64,000 nucleotides of DNA, taken from the NCBI RefSeq assembly GCF_030056665.1, contig NZ_JASHIG010000023.1; one strand, written 5' to 3'. Of this stretch, positions 31,662-39,475 are shown piece by piece. A model generated the notes under the pieces. It saw only the letters and a list, made by a program, of their open reading frames with translations, was not told the origin of the DNA and searched no databases. The translations under genes were made by a program, and so were the position numbers. The DNA is from Flectobacillus roseus (GTDB taxonomy: Bacteria; Bacteroidota; Bacteroidia; Cytophagales; Spirosomataceae). Position 1 is the stretch's first letter, and each line of letters opens with the position of its first letter.

Positions 31662-33107
31662 ATGCTACGTTTCAACAACATCAAATTTATAACCGTATTC
31701 AGTATTAGTCTGTTGGTATTTACGGCTTGTTCAAAAAAGGATGACACAACTGTTACTCCTTCAGACAATACCCAGCAGATTAATCAGTGGATTTATGATA
31801 CGATGTCAGATGCATATTATTGGTTCGATCAATTGCCAGCCATTAGTACGCTAACTTTGACGGATGCTTCTGATAGTTTCTTTGAAAAGTTGGTATATCA
31901 ACGTAGTTCTGTCGATAGATTTTCGATGGTAACTGATGATGTTGATGAACTCGCAAAAGAGTTTAATGGTGTTTCTAAAGTTTTTGGTATTCGTTACATG
32001 CTTGGTTATTTGGACAATACCCAAACTAACGTTGGCATTGTTTTAACTCAGGTAATAGGAGGAAGTCCTGCTGCGGTTGTAGGGCTTAATAGAGGTGATA
32101 TTATTGTAAAAATCAATGGACAGAATATTACTAGCAGTAATTTTTCTTCATTGATGGGTAACGAAACCGTTACTTTTACTTTAGGAAGTATAAGCAATGG
32201 TACCATAACAGCTACTTCGAAGACAGTATCAGTAACCAAAGCAGAAGTTACTGAAAATCCGATAGCGTTTTCTAGTATTGTTCAAAAGCCATCTGCTAAT
32301 AAAACTATTGGGTATTTGGTTTATACACAATTTGTACCCGGGCTTGACAGTGGCGACACCCTGAAATACGACAATCAGTTACGAAGTATTTTTGCTGACT
32401 TCAAAGCGGCTGGCGTAAATGAGCTAGTATTAGATTTGAGATTTAATCCAGGAGGATATATAAGTAGTGCCACAACTCTGGCGTCGCTGGTTGTCAATAA
32501 CTTAACAACAAACAAGGTATTCTTTAAAGATCAATACAATAGTAAATATCAAAGTTATTTTGCGAAACAATACGGAAGCAATATATTTAACAACTATTTT
32601 TCTATTGAAAAAAATAATATTGGCAATAATCTAAACCGAGTGTTCGTATTAACATCTAACGGAACGGCATCCTCAAGTGAGCTAGTGATCAATGGATTAA
32701 AGCCCTATATGCAAGTCATTACGATTGGAGAGCATACCTACGGTAAAAACCTGTTTGGAACGCTGGTAGCTGACGACCAAAAACGTTGGAAATGGGGAAT
32801 TTACATGATGTTGGGTATCACTCAAAATGCAAATGGAGAATCAGACTATGGAAATATAAACGGAATCGCACCCACCTATGCTGTAGATGACAATGTATTG
32901 CCAATACAGCCTTTAGGTAATGATTATGAACCGTTGTTTAACAAAGCCTTAACTGTGATGGGCGTGTCGGTACCAAATACCAACGGCGCTCGCCAGAATG
33001 CAGGAATTTTATTAAACTACACCACCCATGAAAATTATGCAGATAATCCGATAAGGAACGAGAAATTTATGATCAAAAACTATCTCCCCAAATTAATTAA
33101 CAAATAA
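31662..33107 (+). CDS. S41 family C-terminal processing peptidase, lipoprotein
   Basis: 481 residues. Lipoprotein signal ending LLVFTACSKKDD (lipobox Cys23). N-terminal helical segment with AYYWFDQLP, PDZ domain (about 105-200, IGGSPAAVVGLNRGDIIVKING), then the tail-specific protease domain with catalytic Ser in LTSNGTASSSELVINGL and Lys in EHTYGKNLFG. It degrades or trims envelope proteins recognised by their C-terminus. A tiny gene follows 2 bp after the stop, indicating translational coupling. Confidence 0.93.
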   Translation: MLRFNNIKFITVFSISLLVFTACSKKDDTTVTPSDNTQQINQWIYDTMSDAYYWFDQLPAISTLTLTDASDSFFEKLVYQRSSVDRFSMVTDDVDELAKEFNGVSKVFGIRYMLGYLDNTQTNVGIVLTQVIGGSPAAVVGLNRGDIIVKINGQNITSSNFSSLMGNETVTFTLGSISNGTITATSKTVSVTKAEVTENPIAFSSIVQKPSANKTIGYLVYTQFVPGLDSGDTLKYDNQLRSIFADFKAAGVNELVLDLRFNPGGYISSATTLASLVVNNLTTNKVFFKDQYNSKYQSYFAKQYGSNIFNNYFSIEKNNIGNNLNRVFVLTSNGTASSSELVINGLKPYMQVITIGEHTYGKNLFGTLVADDQKRWKWGIYMMLGITQNANGESDYGNINGIAPTYAVDDNVLPIQPLGNDYEPLFNKALTVMGVSVPNTNGARQNAGILLNYTTHENYADNPIRNEKFMIKNYLPKLINK

Positions 33108-33109
33108 TT

Positions 33110-33361
33110 ATGAACGTATCAGAAAGTATGACACTTTGCACGGTTAAAACCACGCAAAGACCTCATTACGATGAAATTGTCCAAAAGCTTTCCCAGTGTT
33201 GTTATTGGTGCAAACAAACACTTGGCTTACAGCTTTTCAAAGGCTTTCAGATGGCTATTACGATTGCTAACCAAGAACTTACATTTGAATTAAAAGATTT
33301 ATCGTCAGAAAAAACTCCGACTTATTTCTTTGACTTGGTAGAGCAACACCCCCTAGCATAA
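33110..33361 (+). CDS. Small cysteine-containing protein of unknown function
   Basis: 83 residues starting 2 bp after the S41 peptidase stop, so almost surely on the same transcript. Contains LSQCCYWCKQTLGLQLFKG (three Cys within six residues, plus Cys10), no signal peptide and no membrane helix. I do not recognise it. The cysteines could bind metal or be disulfide-linked. Real-gene support comes from tight spacing, good start and coding-like composition; still unproven. Confidence 0.55.
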   Translation: MNVSESMTLCTVKTTQRPHYDEIVQKLSQCCYWCKQTLGLQLFKGFQMAITIANQELTFELKDLSSEKTPTYFFDLVEQHPLA

Positions 33362-33499
33362 TATAGCCATAAGGTTTCATCCATAGCTTTTTATGGATGA
33401 AATCTTAAACCCAATCGTTCATCTTTCTGCTACAAACTTATTACCTGTGCCATCTTTACATTTTGACTAACCATATATTTCCACAAAACCTTTCATCCA

Positions 33500-33997
33500 A
33501 TGACACGTTATGAGTTCTTAAAATCAATGGGCTTTCAGGGAGGCGCATTAATGGCATTGCTTGCCTCTTGCCAGTCAAACAATGACCCAACACCTACTAC
33601 TACCACGAGTTCTAGTTCATCATCAAGTAGTAGTTCGGGGAGCACTTCTGGGTCTACTTCCGGGTCAGGCACTTCGTCTGGTTCTTCTTCTGGTTCAACT
33701 CTCTTGGCATCTGTAGATTTAACAGCCGCAGCAAATGCAGCGTTAAAAAACAGTGGGGGCTATATTATTGTCAACAGCATTGTTGTAGCACGTACTGCTC
33801 AAAATACTTATGTGGCCGCTACGCAAACTTGTAGCCACGAACCAAAGAAAAAAGTGACCTTTCTGAACGGCGAATTTTTCTGTTCAGAACATGGCGCTAG
33901 ATACAGTACAACAGGTGTGGGACTTAATAGTTATGGAGCCAAAGGTTTAGCAGTATATACAGTGACCGTCAACGGTAATACATTAGAAATTTCATAA
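33500..33997 (+). CDS. Rieske 2Fe-2S lipoprotein with Ser-rich linker
   Basis: 165 residues. Signal with lipobox LLASC (Cys24), then a Ser/Thr/Gly linker (33-68), then a small Rieske domain with iron ligands Cys111/His113 (TCSHEP) and Cys128/His131 (FCSEHGARYS). Such single-domain Rieske lipoproteins carry electrons outside the inner membrane. The long serine tether would let it swing between partners. Starts an apparent redox gene series (33500-38240) and has a close paralogue at 34318 with the same N-terminus (MTRYEFLK). Confidence 0.88.
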   Translation: MTRYEFLKSMGFQGGALMALLASCQSNNDPTPTTTTSSSSSSSSSSGSTSGSTSGSGTSSGSSSGSTLLASVDLTAAANAALKNSGGYIIVNSIVVARTAQNTYVAATQTCSHEPKKKVTFLNGEFFCSEHGARYSTTGVGLNSYGAKGLAVYTVTVNGNTLEIS

Positions 33998-34044
33998 GAT
34001 TACTCATAAGCATCATTAATCGTGCAGAATTAGATTTAAGTTAT

Positions 34045-34259
34045 GTGTTTAGGCACTGGAAACAGGCACAGAGTGTTAATATGTTTTTAATAACCACAGC
34101 CATGCTTTTTTCCAAAGCTCACCGCCGAGAGCCCTTACCTGAAAGCACAATCTTAAATTTTAGCTTTCGGATTTCAGCTTTGGGCATTCGGCAGAACATA
34201 TTTATCGTTGCTAAAAAACAAATTTTCACTCTTTGCCTTATGCCTTGTGCCTAAAACAC
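34045..34259. repeat. MITE-like 215-bp inverted-repeat element
   Basis: Ends GTGTTTAGGCAC (34045-34056) and GTGCCTAAAACAC (34247-34259) are reverse complements apart from one inserted base. Inner pairs CAGAGTG/CACTCTTTG and GCCGAGAGCCC/GGGCATTCGGC nest inside, so the whole could fold as one long hairpin. A partial copy lies at 48509-48612. A 69-codon reading frame inside it is not a gene. Confidence 0.7.
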
Positions 34260-34317
34260 AAAACTCCGAATTCAGCACTCACAATTCAAATAAGTCCATT
34301 TACTAACCATCTTAACA

Positions 34318-34731
34318 ATGACACGATACGAATTCTTAAAAAACGCAGGGTTTGGCGGAGCCGCCCTAATGACTCTTCTTACAGCATGCAGTAAAAGCTC
34401 AGATTTATCTCCCGTTGCCACCCCAGGAAGTGTAGATTTTACCCTTGATTTGACAACTTCTGCAAATGCTGCCCTAAAAAATAGCGGCGGATATATCATC
34501 AATAGCAATGTGGTCGTAGCACGTACTTCACAAGGTACCTATGTGGCAGGTTCGCATATTTGTACACATGAAGCAAGAACAAAAGTGGTATTTCTGAACA
34601 ATGAATTTTATTGCACAGAACATGGCGCTCGCTTCACTACAGCAGGAGTTGGACTAAATAGTTATGGAAGTGCAGGATTAAGTGTGTATAAAACCGAACT
34701 ATCTGGAAATTCGTTACGTATTTATTCTTAG
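34318..34731 (+). CDS. Rieske 2Fe-2S lipoprotein, short-linker paralogue
   Basis: 137 residues. Lipobox LLTAC (Cys24); ligands Cys82/His84 (ICTHEA) and Cys99/His102 (YCTEHGARF). Nearly the same domain as the protein at 33500 (shared AANAALKNSGGYII core, GVGLNSYG end) but without the Ser-rich tether. Recent tandem duplication is likely, now separated by the inverted-repeat element. 66 bp before the thioredoxin gene. Confidence 0.88.
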   Translation: MTRYEFLKNAGFGGAALMTLLTACSKSSDLSPVATPGSVDFTLDLTTSANAALKNSGGYIINSNVVVARTSQGTYVAGSHICTHEARTKVVFLNNEFYCTEHGARFTTAGVGLNSYGSAGLSVYKTELSGNSLRIYS

Positions 34732-34797
34732 AATAAAATAGTAATGTCAACGTCAATGACTGCGTTTTAGAATAAAGTCATTTTAACTCACAAAAAG

Positions 34798-35235
34798 ATG
34801 AAAATACTAAGTGCTTTTGTCCTTTCCTTTCTTTTGAGCTTAGCTCCCGAATGGAAAACTGACTTTGCTTCTGCCAAACAAGAGGCTACGCAATCACACA
34901 AGTATATTTTGTTGAACTTTTCTGGTTCAGACTGGTGTGTGCCTTGTATTAGATTGAAAAAGGATGTTTTTGAAACAGGGACTTTTCAAAACTTTGCTAC
35001 CGAAAAGCTGATATTAGTTCGTGCTGATTTTCCTCGATTATCAAAAAACAAATTGAGCCCAAAGCAAACCGAACATAATGAGGCTTTAGCAGACAAATAT
35101 AATCCTGAAGGTAAATTCCCTTACACGTTATTGATTGATGCCAATGGTAAAGTCATAAAAACATGGGATGGCTATACCAACACGCCACCAGAAGAATTTA
35201 TCGCTCAAATTAACAAGATTACGAATGCCCAATAG
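34798..35235 (+). CDS. Secreted thioredoxin-family protein
   Basis: 145 residues with a signal sequence (about 1-16). Thioredoxin fold with active site SDWCVPC (Cys47, Cys50) and cis-Pro region KFPYTLLIDANGKV. The short DsbDgamma/TlpA-like form suggests disulfide reduction in the periplasm. Overlaps the ApbE gene by 11 bp. The DsbD N-domain-like protein at 36528 could be its partner. Confidence 0.88.
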   Translation: MKILSAFVLSFLLSLAPEWKTDFASAKQEATQSHKYILLNFSGSDWCVPCIRLKKDVFETGTFQNFATEKLILVRADFPRLSKNKLSPKQTEHNEALADKYNPEGKFPYTLLIDANGKVIKTWDGYTNTPPEEFIAQINKITNAQ

Positions 35236-36169
35236 CATGAGTCACGTCGAGGTACATAAGCAGGGACATCGATTGATGGGTAATTATTTTGAAATTAGCG
35301 TAGTCAGCGATAATGCTGACTACGCTAATCGTTGTATCGATCAGGCCGTAGAAGAAATCAAACGTATTGAACGACTTTTGACTACCTTCAACGACCAAAG
35401 TCAAACCAATCAAGTGAATGCAATGGCAGGAATTGCGCCTGTTGAAGTGGACGCCGAAATGTTTGATTTGATTGCTCGTGCACAACGCATATCAGCACTG
35501 ACACAAGGTGCCTTTGATATTACTTATGGATCGATTGACAAAAGCTTATGGAATTTTGATACCAACATGACCGCTTTGCCAAGTAAAGAGATTGCCTTGG
35601 AGTCTGTTCGATTGATAAATTATCAACATGTAATCTTGAATCCAGAACGTCGCACGGTTTTTTTAAAAGAAAAGGGTATGCGTATTGGATTTGGTGGTAT
35701 CGGAAAAGGTTATGCCGCCGAGAAGGCCAAACAGTTGCTAAAATCGTTAGGTATACAAAGTGGTATTGTCAACGCCGCTGGTGACCTTACTACTTGGGGC
35801 AATCAGCCCAATGGAAAACCTTGGACCATTGGCATTGCCAATCCACAAGCTGGCGAAAGTCCTTTTTCATACTTGTCAATCAGCGATGTGGCTGTGGCTA
35901 CATCGGGTAATTATGAAAAATATGTGATGATTGATGGAAAAAAATATTCCCATACCATCGACCCACAAACAGGCTTACCAGTATCAGGCATACAAAGCGT
36001 AACCATTATAAGTCCCAATGCAGAGCTATCTGATGCCATGGCAACTCCCGTGATGGTCATGGGTATCAGAGTCGGACTAGATTTAATCAATCAAATGCGA
36101 CAGATAGCTTGTATTATTATTGATGACCAAAACAAAATTTATACCTCACGAAATATTAACATAAAGTAA
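35225..36169 (+). CDS. apbE: FAD:protein FMN transferase (ApbE family)
   Basis: About 314 residues from ATG 35225; ATG 35237 is also possible, and ATG 35168 would overlap the thioredoxin gene by 68 bp. ApbE signatures: LMGNYFEISV, FGGIGKGYAAEKAKQLL, NAAGDLTTWG and SHTIDPQTGLPVSG. The enzyme attaches FMN to Thr/Ser of exported redox proteins. No signal peptide is visible in any start choice, unlike most Bacteroidota ApbE lipoproteins, so its compartment is uncertain. Sits within the redox series; no protein with a clear flavinylation motif is in the window. Confidence 0.9.
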   Translation: MPNSMSHVEVHKQGHRLMGNYFEISVVSDNADYANRCIDQAVEEIKRIERLLTTFNDQSQTNQVNAMAGIAPVEVDAEMFDLIARAQRISALTQGAFDITYGSIDKSLWNFDTNMTALPSKEIALESVRLINYQHVILNPERRTVFLKEKGMRIGFGGIGKGYAAEKAKQLLKSLGIQSGIVNAAGDLTTWGNQPNGKPWTIGIANPQAGESPFSYLSISDVAVATSGNYEKYVMIDGKKYSHTIDPQTGLPVSGIQSVTIISPNAELSDAMATPVMVMGIRVGLDLINQMRQIACIIIDDQNKIYTSRNINIK

Positions 36170-36293
36170 TAGTGTAAGTCCGAAAATTAATGATTATTGA
36201 ATCGTAAAATTATATTTTGTCCGTTTTGCAATTTTCAAATTTCGCATATTGCCAAAGCTTTGTTGATATTTCAAAAACAAATCAACTCTCAGT

Positions 36294-36524
36294 ATGAAGT
36301 CAACACATTTTAACATAAAAGTAGCAGCATTGCTATTAATGGGAGGTTTAGCCACAAGTGCTTGCCAAACTGTAAAGCCTTATCAAAAGGCCTATATCAA
36401 TGATTCTGACATGGAATTGAGTTCTCGTAAGGTTGTCAAATTTGAACAAAACTTCCAACTGTATCGTGAAGGTGCTTCGGGTGCCAACGGCGGTAAAACA
36501 GGCGGCGGTTGTGGCTGTAACTAG
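36294..36524 (+). CDS. DUF4266 small lipoprotein
   Basis: 76 residues. Lipoprotein signal ending GLATSAC (Cys24). The mature part YQKAYINDSDMELSSRKV, then the glycine-rich tail GGKTGGGCGCN, is the DUF4266 pattern. This family is found beside DUF3570 barrels and ApbE. The terminal Cys-Gly-Cys could bind metal or form disulfides. Function not known. 3 bp before the DsbD-N-like gene. Confidence 0.85.
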   Translation: MKSTHFNIKVAALLLMGGLATSACQTVKPYQKAYINDSDMELSSRKVVKFEQNFQLYREGASGANGGKTGGGCGCN

Positions 36525-36527
36525 TCT

Positions 36528-36995
36528 ATGATGAGTTGCTTTTTAAGAATACTACTAATTGTCTTTTGTATAGGTCATACGCCTCTACAAGCGCAGAACA
36601 AACGAGCAAAATTTTCGGTATCTACCACAAAAAAATACCCGAAAAAAGGCGAGACAATTCAACTTGTACTCGAAGCACAGATTTTCCCCAATTGGAAATT
36701 ATATGCTAGCGAGCCACAGGTTGTCCCAGGGCCTAAACCTGCTCATTTGGTGATTCAGCCTCATGCCAGTTTTAAACTTGTTGGAGGGTTGAAATCTATT
36801 AATCCTCACAAAGAGAGAGACCCATACTGGAAAGGACAAGTAGTATATTTTGAGAAAAAAGCACGATTTACGCAAGCCATTCAAATTCTCGAATCAAATA
36901 CTCAAATCACAGGCAAAATCATTTACCAATTGTGTACGACCAACAATAGCTCTTGTGTCCAATACCAAGACTCTTTCCAGGTTCAGTTACACTAA
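36528..36995 (+). CDS. DsbD N-terminal-domain-like secreted protein
   Basis: 155 residues with a signal peptide (about 1-22, PLQAQ). The immunoglobulin-like sheet (AKFSVSTTKKYPKKGETIQLVL) and the cysteine pair in YQLCTTNNSSCVQY match the alpha domain of DsbD-type disulfide reductases, which passes electrons to periplasmic clients. No membrane or gamma domain is attached. Probably works with the thioredoxin at 34798. Starts 3 bp after DUF4266; a Met one codon later is equally possible. Confidence 0.8.
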   Translation: MMSCFLRILLIVFCIGHTPLQAQNKRAKFSVSTTKKYPKKGETIQLVLEAQIFPNWKLYASEPQVVPGPKPAHLVIQPHASFKLVGGLKSINPHKERDPYWKGQVVYFEKKARFTQAIQILESNTQITGKIIYQLCTTNNSSCVQYQDSFQVQLH

Positions 36996-37007
36996 ATTCA
37001 TTGAAAT

Positions 37008-38240
37008 ATGAAAAAGCTTACACTGGCGATAGGTTTATATATGGGTGTACTTCTTAGTGCATCTGCTCAAAAAACGGCTGATACTAGCAATTACCAAAGC
37101 CGTAAGTTAAAAGTAGAAGAAATTAATATTGTGTCTAGTTACTATCATCAAGATGGTAACAACTCGGCTGTAACGGGCGGTATTGGTACCGAAAAACTAA
37201 CCGACTTTGGTAATACCTTTGATATTCGTTTCTCGAAATGGGATAGCAAAGCGCGTCAGCACTTCTTTACTTTTGAATTAGGTGTAGATGCTTATTCGTC
37301 GGCATCTTCAGACAAAATCGATCCATATACAGTATCTTCCGCTTCCATGACTGACAAGCGTATTTATCCGTCGTTGGCTTGGAGTGTGAATAATGCCAAA
37401 AAAGGAACAACCTTCGGAGCAGTAGCCTCTTATTCGACCGAATACGATTACCAATCATATGGAACAGGATTAAACTTTTCGAAAACATCCAAAGATGGAA
37501 ACCGTGAGTTTAGCGCCAAAGTAAATGCATTTTTTGATACATGGAAAGTAATATTACCATCTGAACTTCGTACCATTTACCGAGCAGATGGTTCCTACTA
37601 TTTCTATGGCTCAGGTGGTGAGCATGATCCATATCCAGTAGATTACAAGCCTCGTAACTCTTATAGCTCTTCATTTTCTTTGGCACAAGTTGTCAACAAA
37701 AGAATGCAGGTTTTATTGACAGTCGACCCAGCTTATCAAGCAGGTTTGTTGGCTACCAAATACCAACGTGTGTATTTTACTGACGGAACCGTAAAGTCAG
37801 AAGAGCTTCCAGATACCCGTGTCAAATTACCTATTGGTGCTCGTTTGAATTACTTTGCAGGAAACAAAGTCGTAATCCGTACATTCTATCGTTATTATCA
37901 AGACGACTGGGGCGTAAAGGCTCATACATTTGAATTGGAAACTCCAATCAAAATGACGCCATTCTTAACCCTAAGTCCATACTATCGTTATTATACGCAA
38001 ACTGCTGCGGACTACTTTGCCGCTTATGGTGCGCATAAGTTGAGTGACAAATATTATACAAGTGACTACGATTTGTCAAAACTTAATAGCAATATGGTAG
38101 GAACAGGTATTCGTATTATGCCTCCTAATGGTGTATTTGGTATCCAAAGCTGGGCTTCGCTTGAGCTTCGCTACGGACACTACATGCGCTCAAATGGCTT
38201 GACCTCAAATACCATTACCCTCTACGCAAAATTCAAGTAA
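37008..38240 (+). CDS. DUF3570 outer-membrane beta-barrel protein
   Basis: 410 residues with a signal peptide (1-20, LLSASAQ). Family features include SSYYHQDGNNSAVTGGIGTE near 35-54, repeated aromatic strands and terminal LYAKFK. Predicted large barrel in the outer membrane. It is the partner of DUF4266 in many genomes. 12 bp after the previous gene, last in the operon. A strong terminator follows at 38399. Confidence 0.88.
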   Translation: MKKLTLAIGLYMGVLLSASAQKTADTSNYQSRKLKVEEINIVSSYYHQDGNNSAVTGGIGTEKLTDFGNTFDIRFSKWDSKARQHFFTFELGVDAYSSASSDKIDPYTVSSASMTDKRIYPSLAWSVNNAKKGTTFGAVASYSTEYDYQSYGTGLNFSKTSKDGNREFSAKVNAFFDTWKVILPSELRTIYRADGSYYFYGSGGEHDPYPVDYKPRNSYSSSFSLAQVVNKRMQVLLTVDPAYQAGLLATKYQRVYFTDGTVKSEELPDTRVKLPIGARLNYFAGNKVVIRTFYRYYQDDWGVKAHTFELETPIKMTPFLTLSPYYRYYTQTAADYFAAYGAHKLSDKYYTSDYDLSKLNSNMVGTGIRIMPPNGVFGIQSWASLELRYGHYMRSNGLTSNTITLYAKFK

Positions 38241-38258
38241 CAACGAAGGATTTTATTC

Positions 38259-38365
38259 AATTTCAGATTTGGGATTTCTGATTTCGGATGTAAAGTAAAA
38301 TACCTTTATTTTTTACAAAATATAGAAGCTTACACTTCCGAAATCCAACATCCGATATCCGAAAT
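38259..38365. repeat. Imperfect inverted repeat, TTTCGGATGT type
   Basis: Left ATTTCAGAT...ATTTCGGATGT (about 38260-38291) pairs imperfectly with right CCGAAATCC...ATCCGAAAT (about 38338-38365). It lies between the DUF3570 stop and its terminator; probably a dispersed element. Confidence 0.5.
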
Positions 38366-38398
38366 GAATGATTTTTAAATTCCTAATTCATCACTAAC

Positions 38399-38444
38399 AT
38401 TCAGGTTAGGATTTTTTCAAGAAAATTCTAACCTGAATTTTTAT
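38399..38444 (+). terminator. Terminator of the redox operon
   Basis: ATTCAGGTTAG / CTAACCTGAAT with inner A/T pairing, then T run. Confidence 0.85.
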
Positions 38445-38641
38445 TTTGAACCTTATACTCAATTTCCAGTCTAACTAATGACATTTTAGGGTGACGATTA
38501 AAATAATCTGCCGTTAAATTTGTTATAAAGAGGTATATTTTCGATTTTTGGAAAGGTTTATGTAGGCAATACAAGAAACTGTACTTCAAAAATAAAGGAA
38601 GATATATACCGCATTTACAGACATATTAAACAATCAATTTT

Positions 38642-39367
38642 ATGAAAAAGATTAGCTTTATTTTTGGACTATTTTTTGCACTTATTCTACAGGTCCAAGC
38701 TCAAACTGCAGACGAAATTTTTGACAGATATTACGACGCAACTGGCGGCACAGAATTGTGGAAAGGTGTAAATAGCTATATCATCAAACAAGCATTTGTA
38801 GCAAATGCTCCAACGGATTTTACGCAAGAGACTAAAGTTTCGGTGGCTAATCAAGGTATCCTAAAAACGAAAACTATCCTTAAAAGGGACTTTATTTACG
38901 GAGCTAACCCGACTGAAGCTTATTTTAGAGTACCAACTGGTAGCCTTGACAAAAATGTCGTTTATGAAACAAAAGACCTTAGCGACAAAGACAAAGCTGG
39001 ACTAAAACGTGAAATGACTGACGGTTTGTTGCCATTTATCGACTATGCTAAAAAAGGCTATATTGCCACTTATGTAGGTTTGAAAGCAGACAACGGAAAG
39101 CCTGTTCATCAGATTGAATTATCAGGTAAAGATGTAAAATACAATTTGTTTTTTGACGCTACGACTTATCTTCTTTCAAAGTTGAAAACTAACTTGGCGT
39201 CAGGCGAAGAAATTACACAGGAGTTTACTACTTATACAAAAACTCCGTATGGCATTAGCTATCCAAGTGCCTCAACTTACTACAGCAGCGTTGAAAAACG
39301 TAATACTAAAGTAACAACCACGGTGACATTCAATGATAAAATTGAAGCCAGCGTATTCAAAAAATAG
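38642..39367 (+). CDS. Secreted lipoprotein-sorting-like protein
   Basis: 241 residues with a signal peptide (1-21, LQVQAQ). Begins with TADEIFDRYYDATGGTELWKGVNSY, the usual start of outer-membrane LolA/LolB-like single-domain proteins of Bacteroidota. The rest is predicted beta-sheet with KYNLFFDATTYLLSKLKTN. Role not established; could bind lipid-like ligands. Separate from tamB by 108 bp on the same strand. Confidence 0.65.
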   Translation: MKKISFIFGLFFALILQVQAQTADEIFDRYYDATGGTELWKGVNSYIIKQAFVANAPTDFTQETKVSVANQGILKTKTILKRDFIYGANPTEAYFRVPTGSLDKNVVYETKDLSDKDKAGLKREMTDGLLPFIDYAKKGYIATYVGLKADNGKPVHQIELSGKDVKYNLFFDATTYLLSKLKTNLASGEEITQEFTTYTKTPYGISYPSASTYYSSVEKRNTKVTTTVTFNDKIEASVFKK

Positions 39368-39475
39368 TTGTAATAACCTTACAACCCAAAGTGCTTTTTG
39401 ATAGATAACATTATGAGTAGTTCTTTTATGATTTTGAGTCATAAAACACTACTCATAATGTTTTTTACCCTACTT

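Noticed and set aside
33590..33705. Ser/Thr/Gly-coding stretch as a DNA tandem repeat or CRISPR-like array
   Set aside because: It encodes a low-complexity linker in frame with the Rieske domain; codons vary and there are no spacers.
34045..34254. Plus-strand 69-codon frame between the Rieske genes
   Set aside because: It lies wholly within an inverted-repeat element with nested arms, which explains its sequence.
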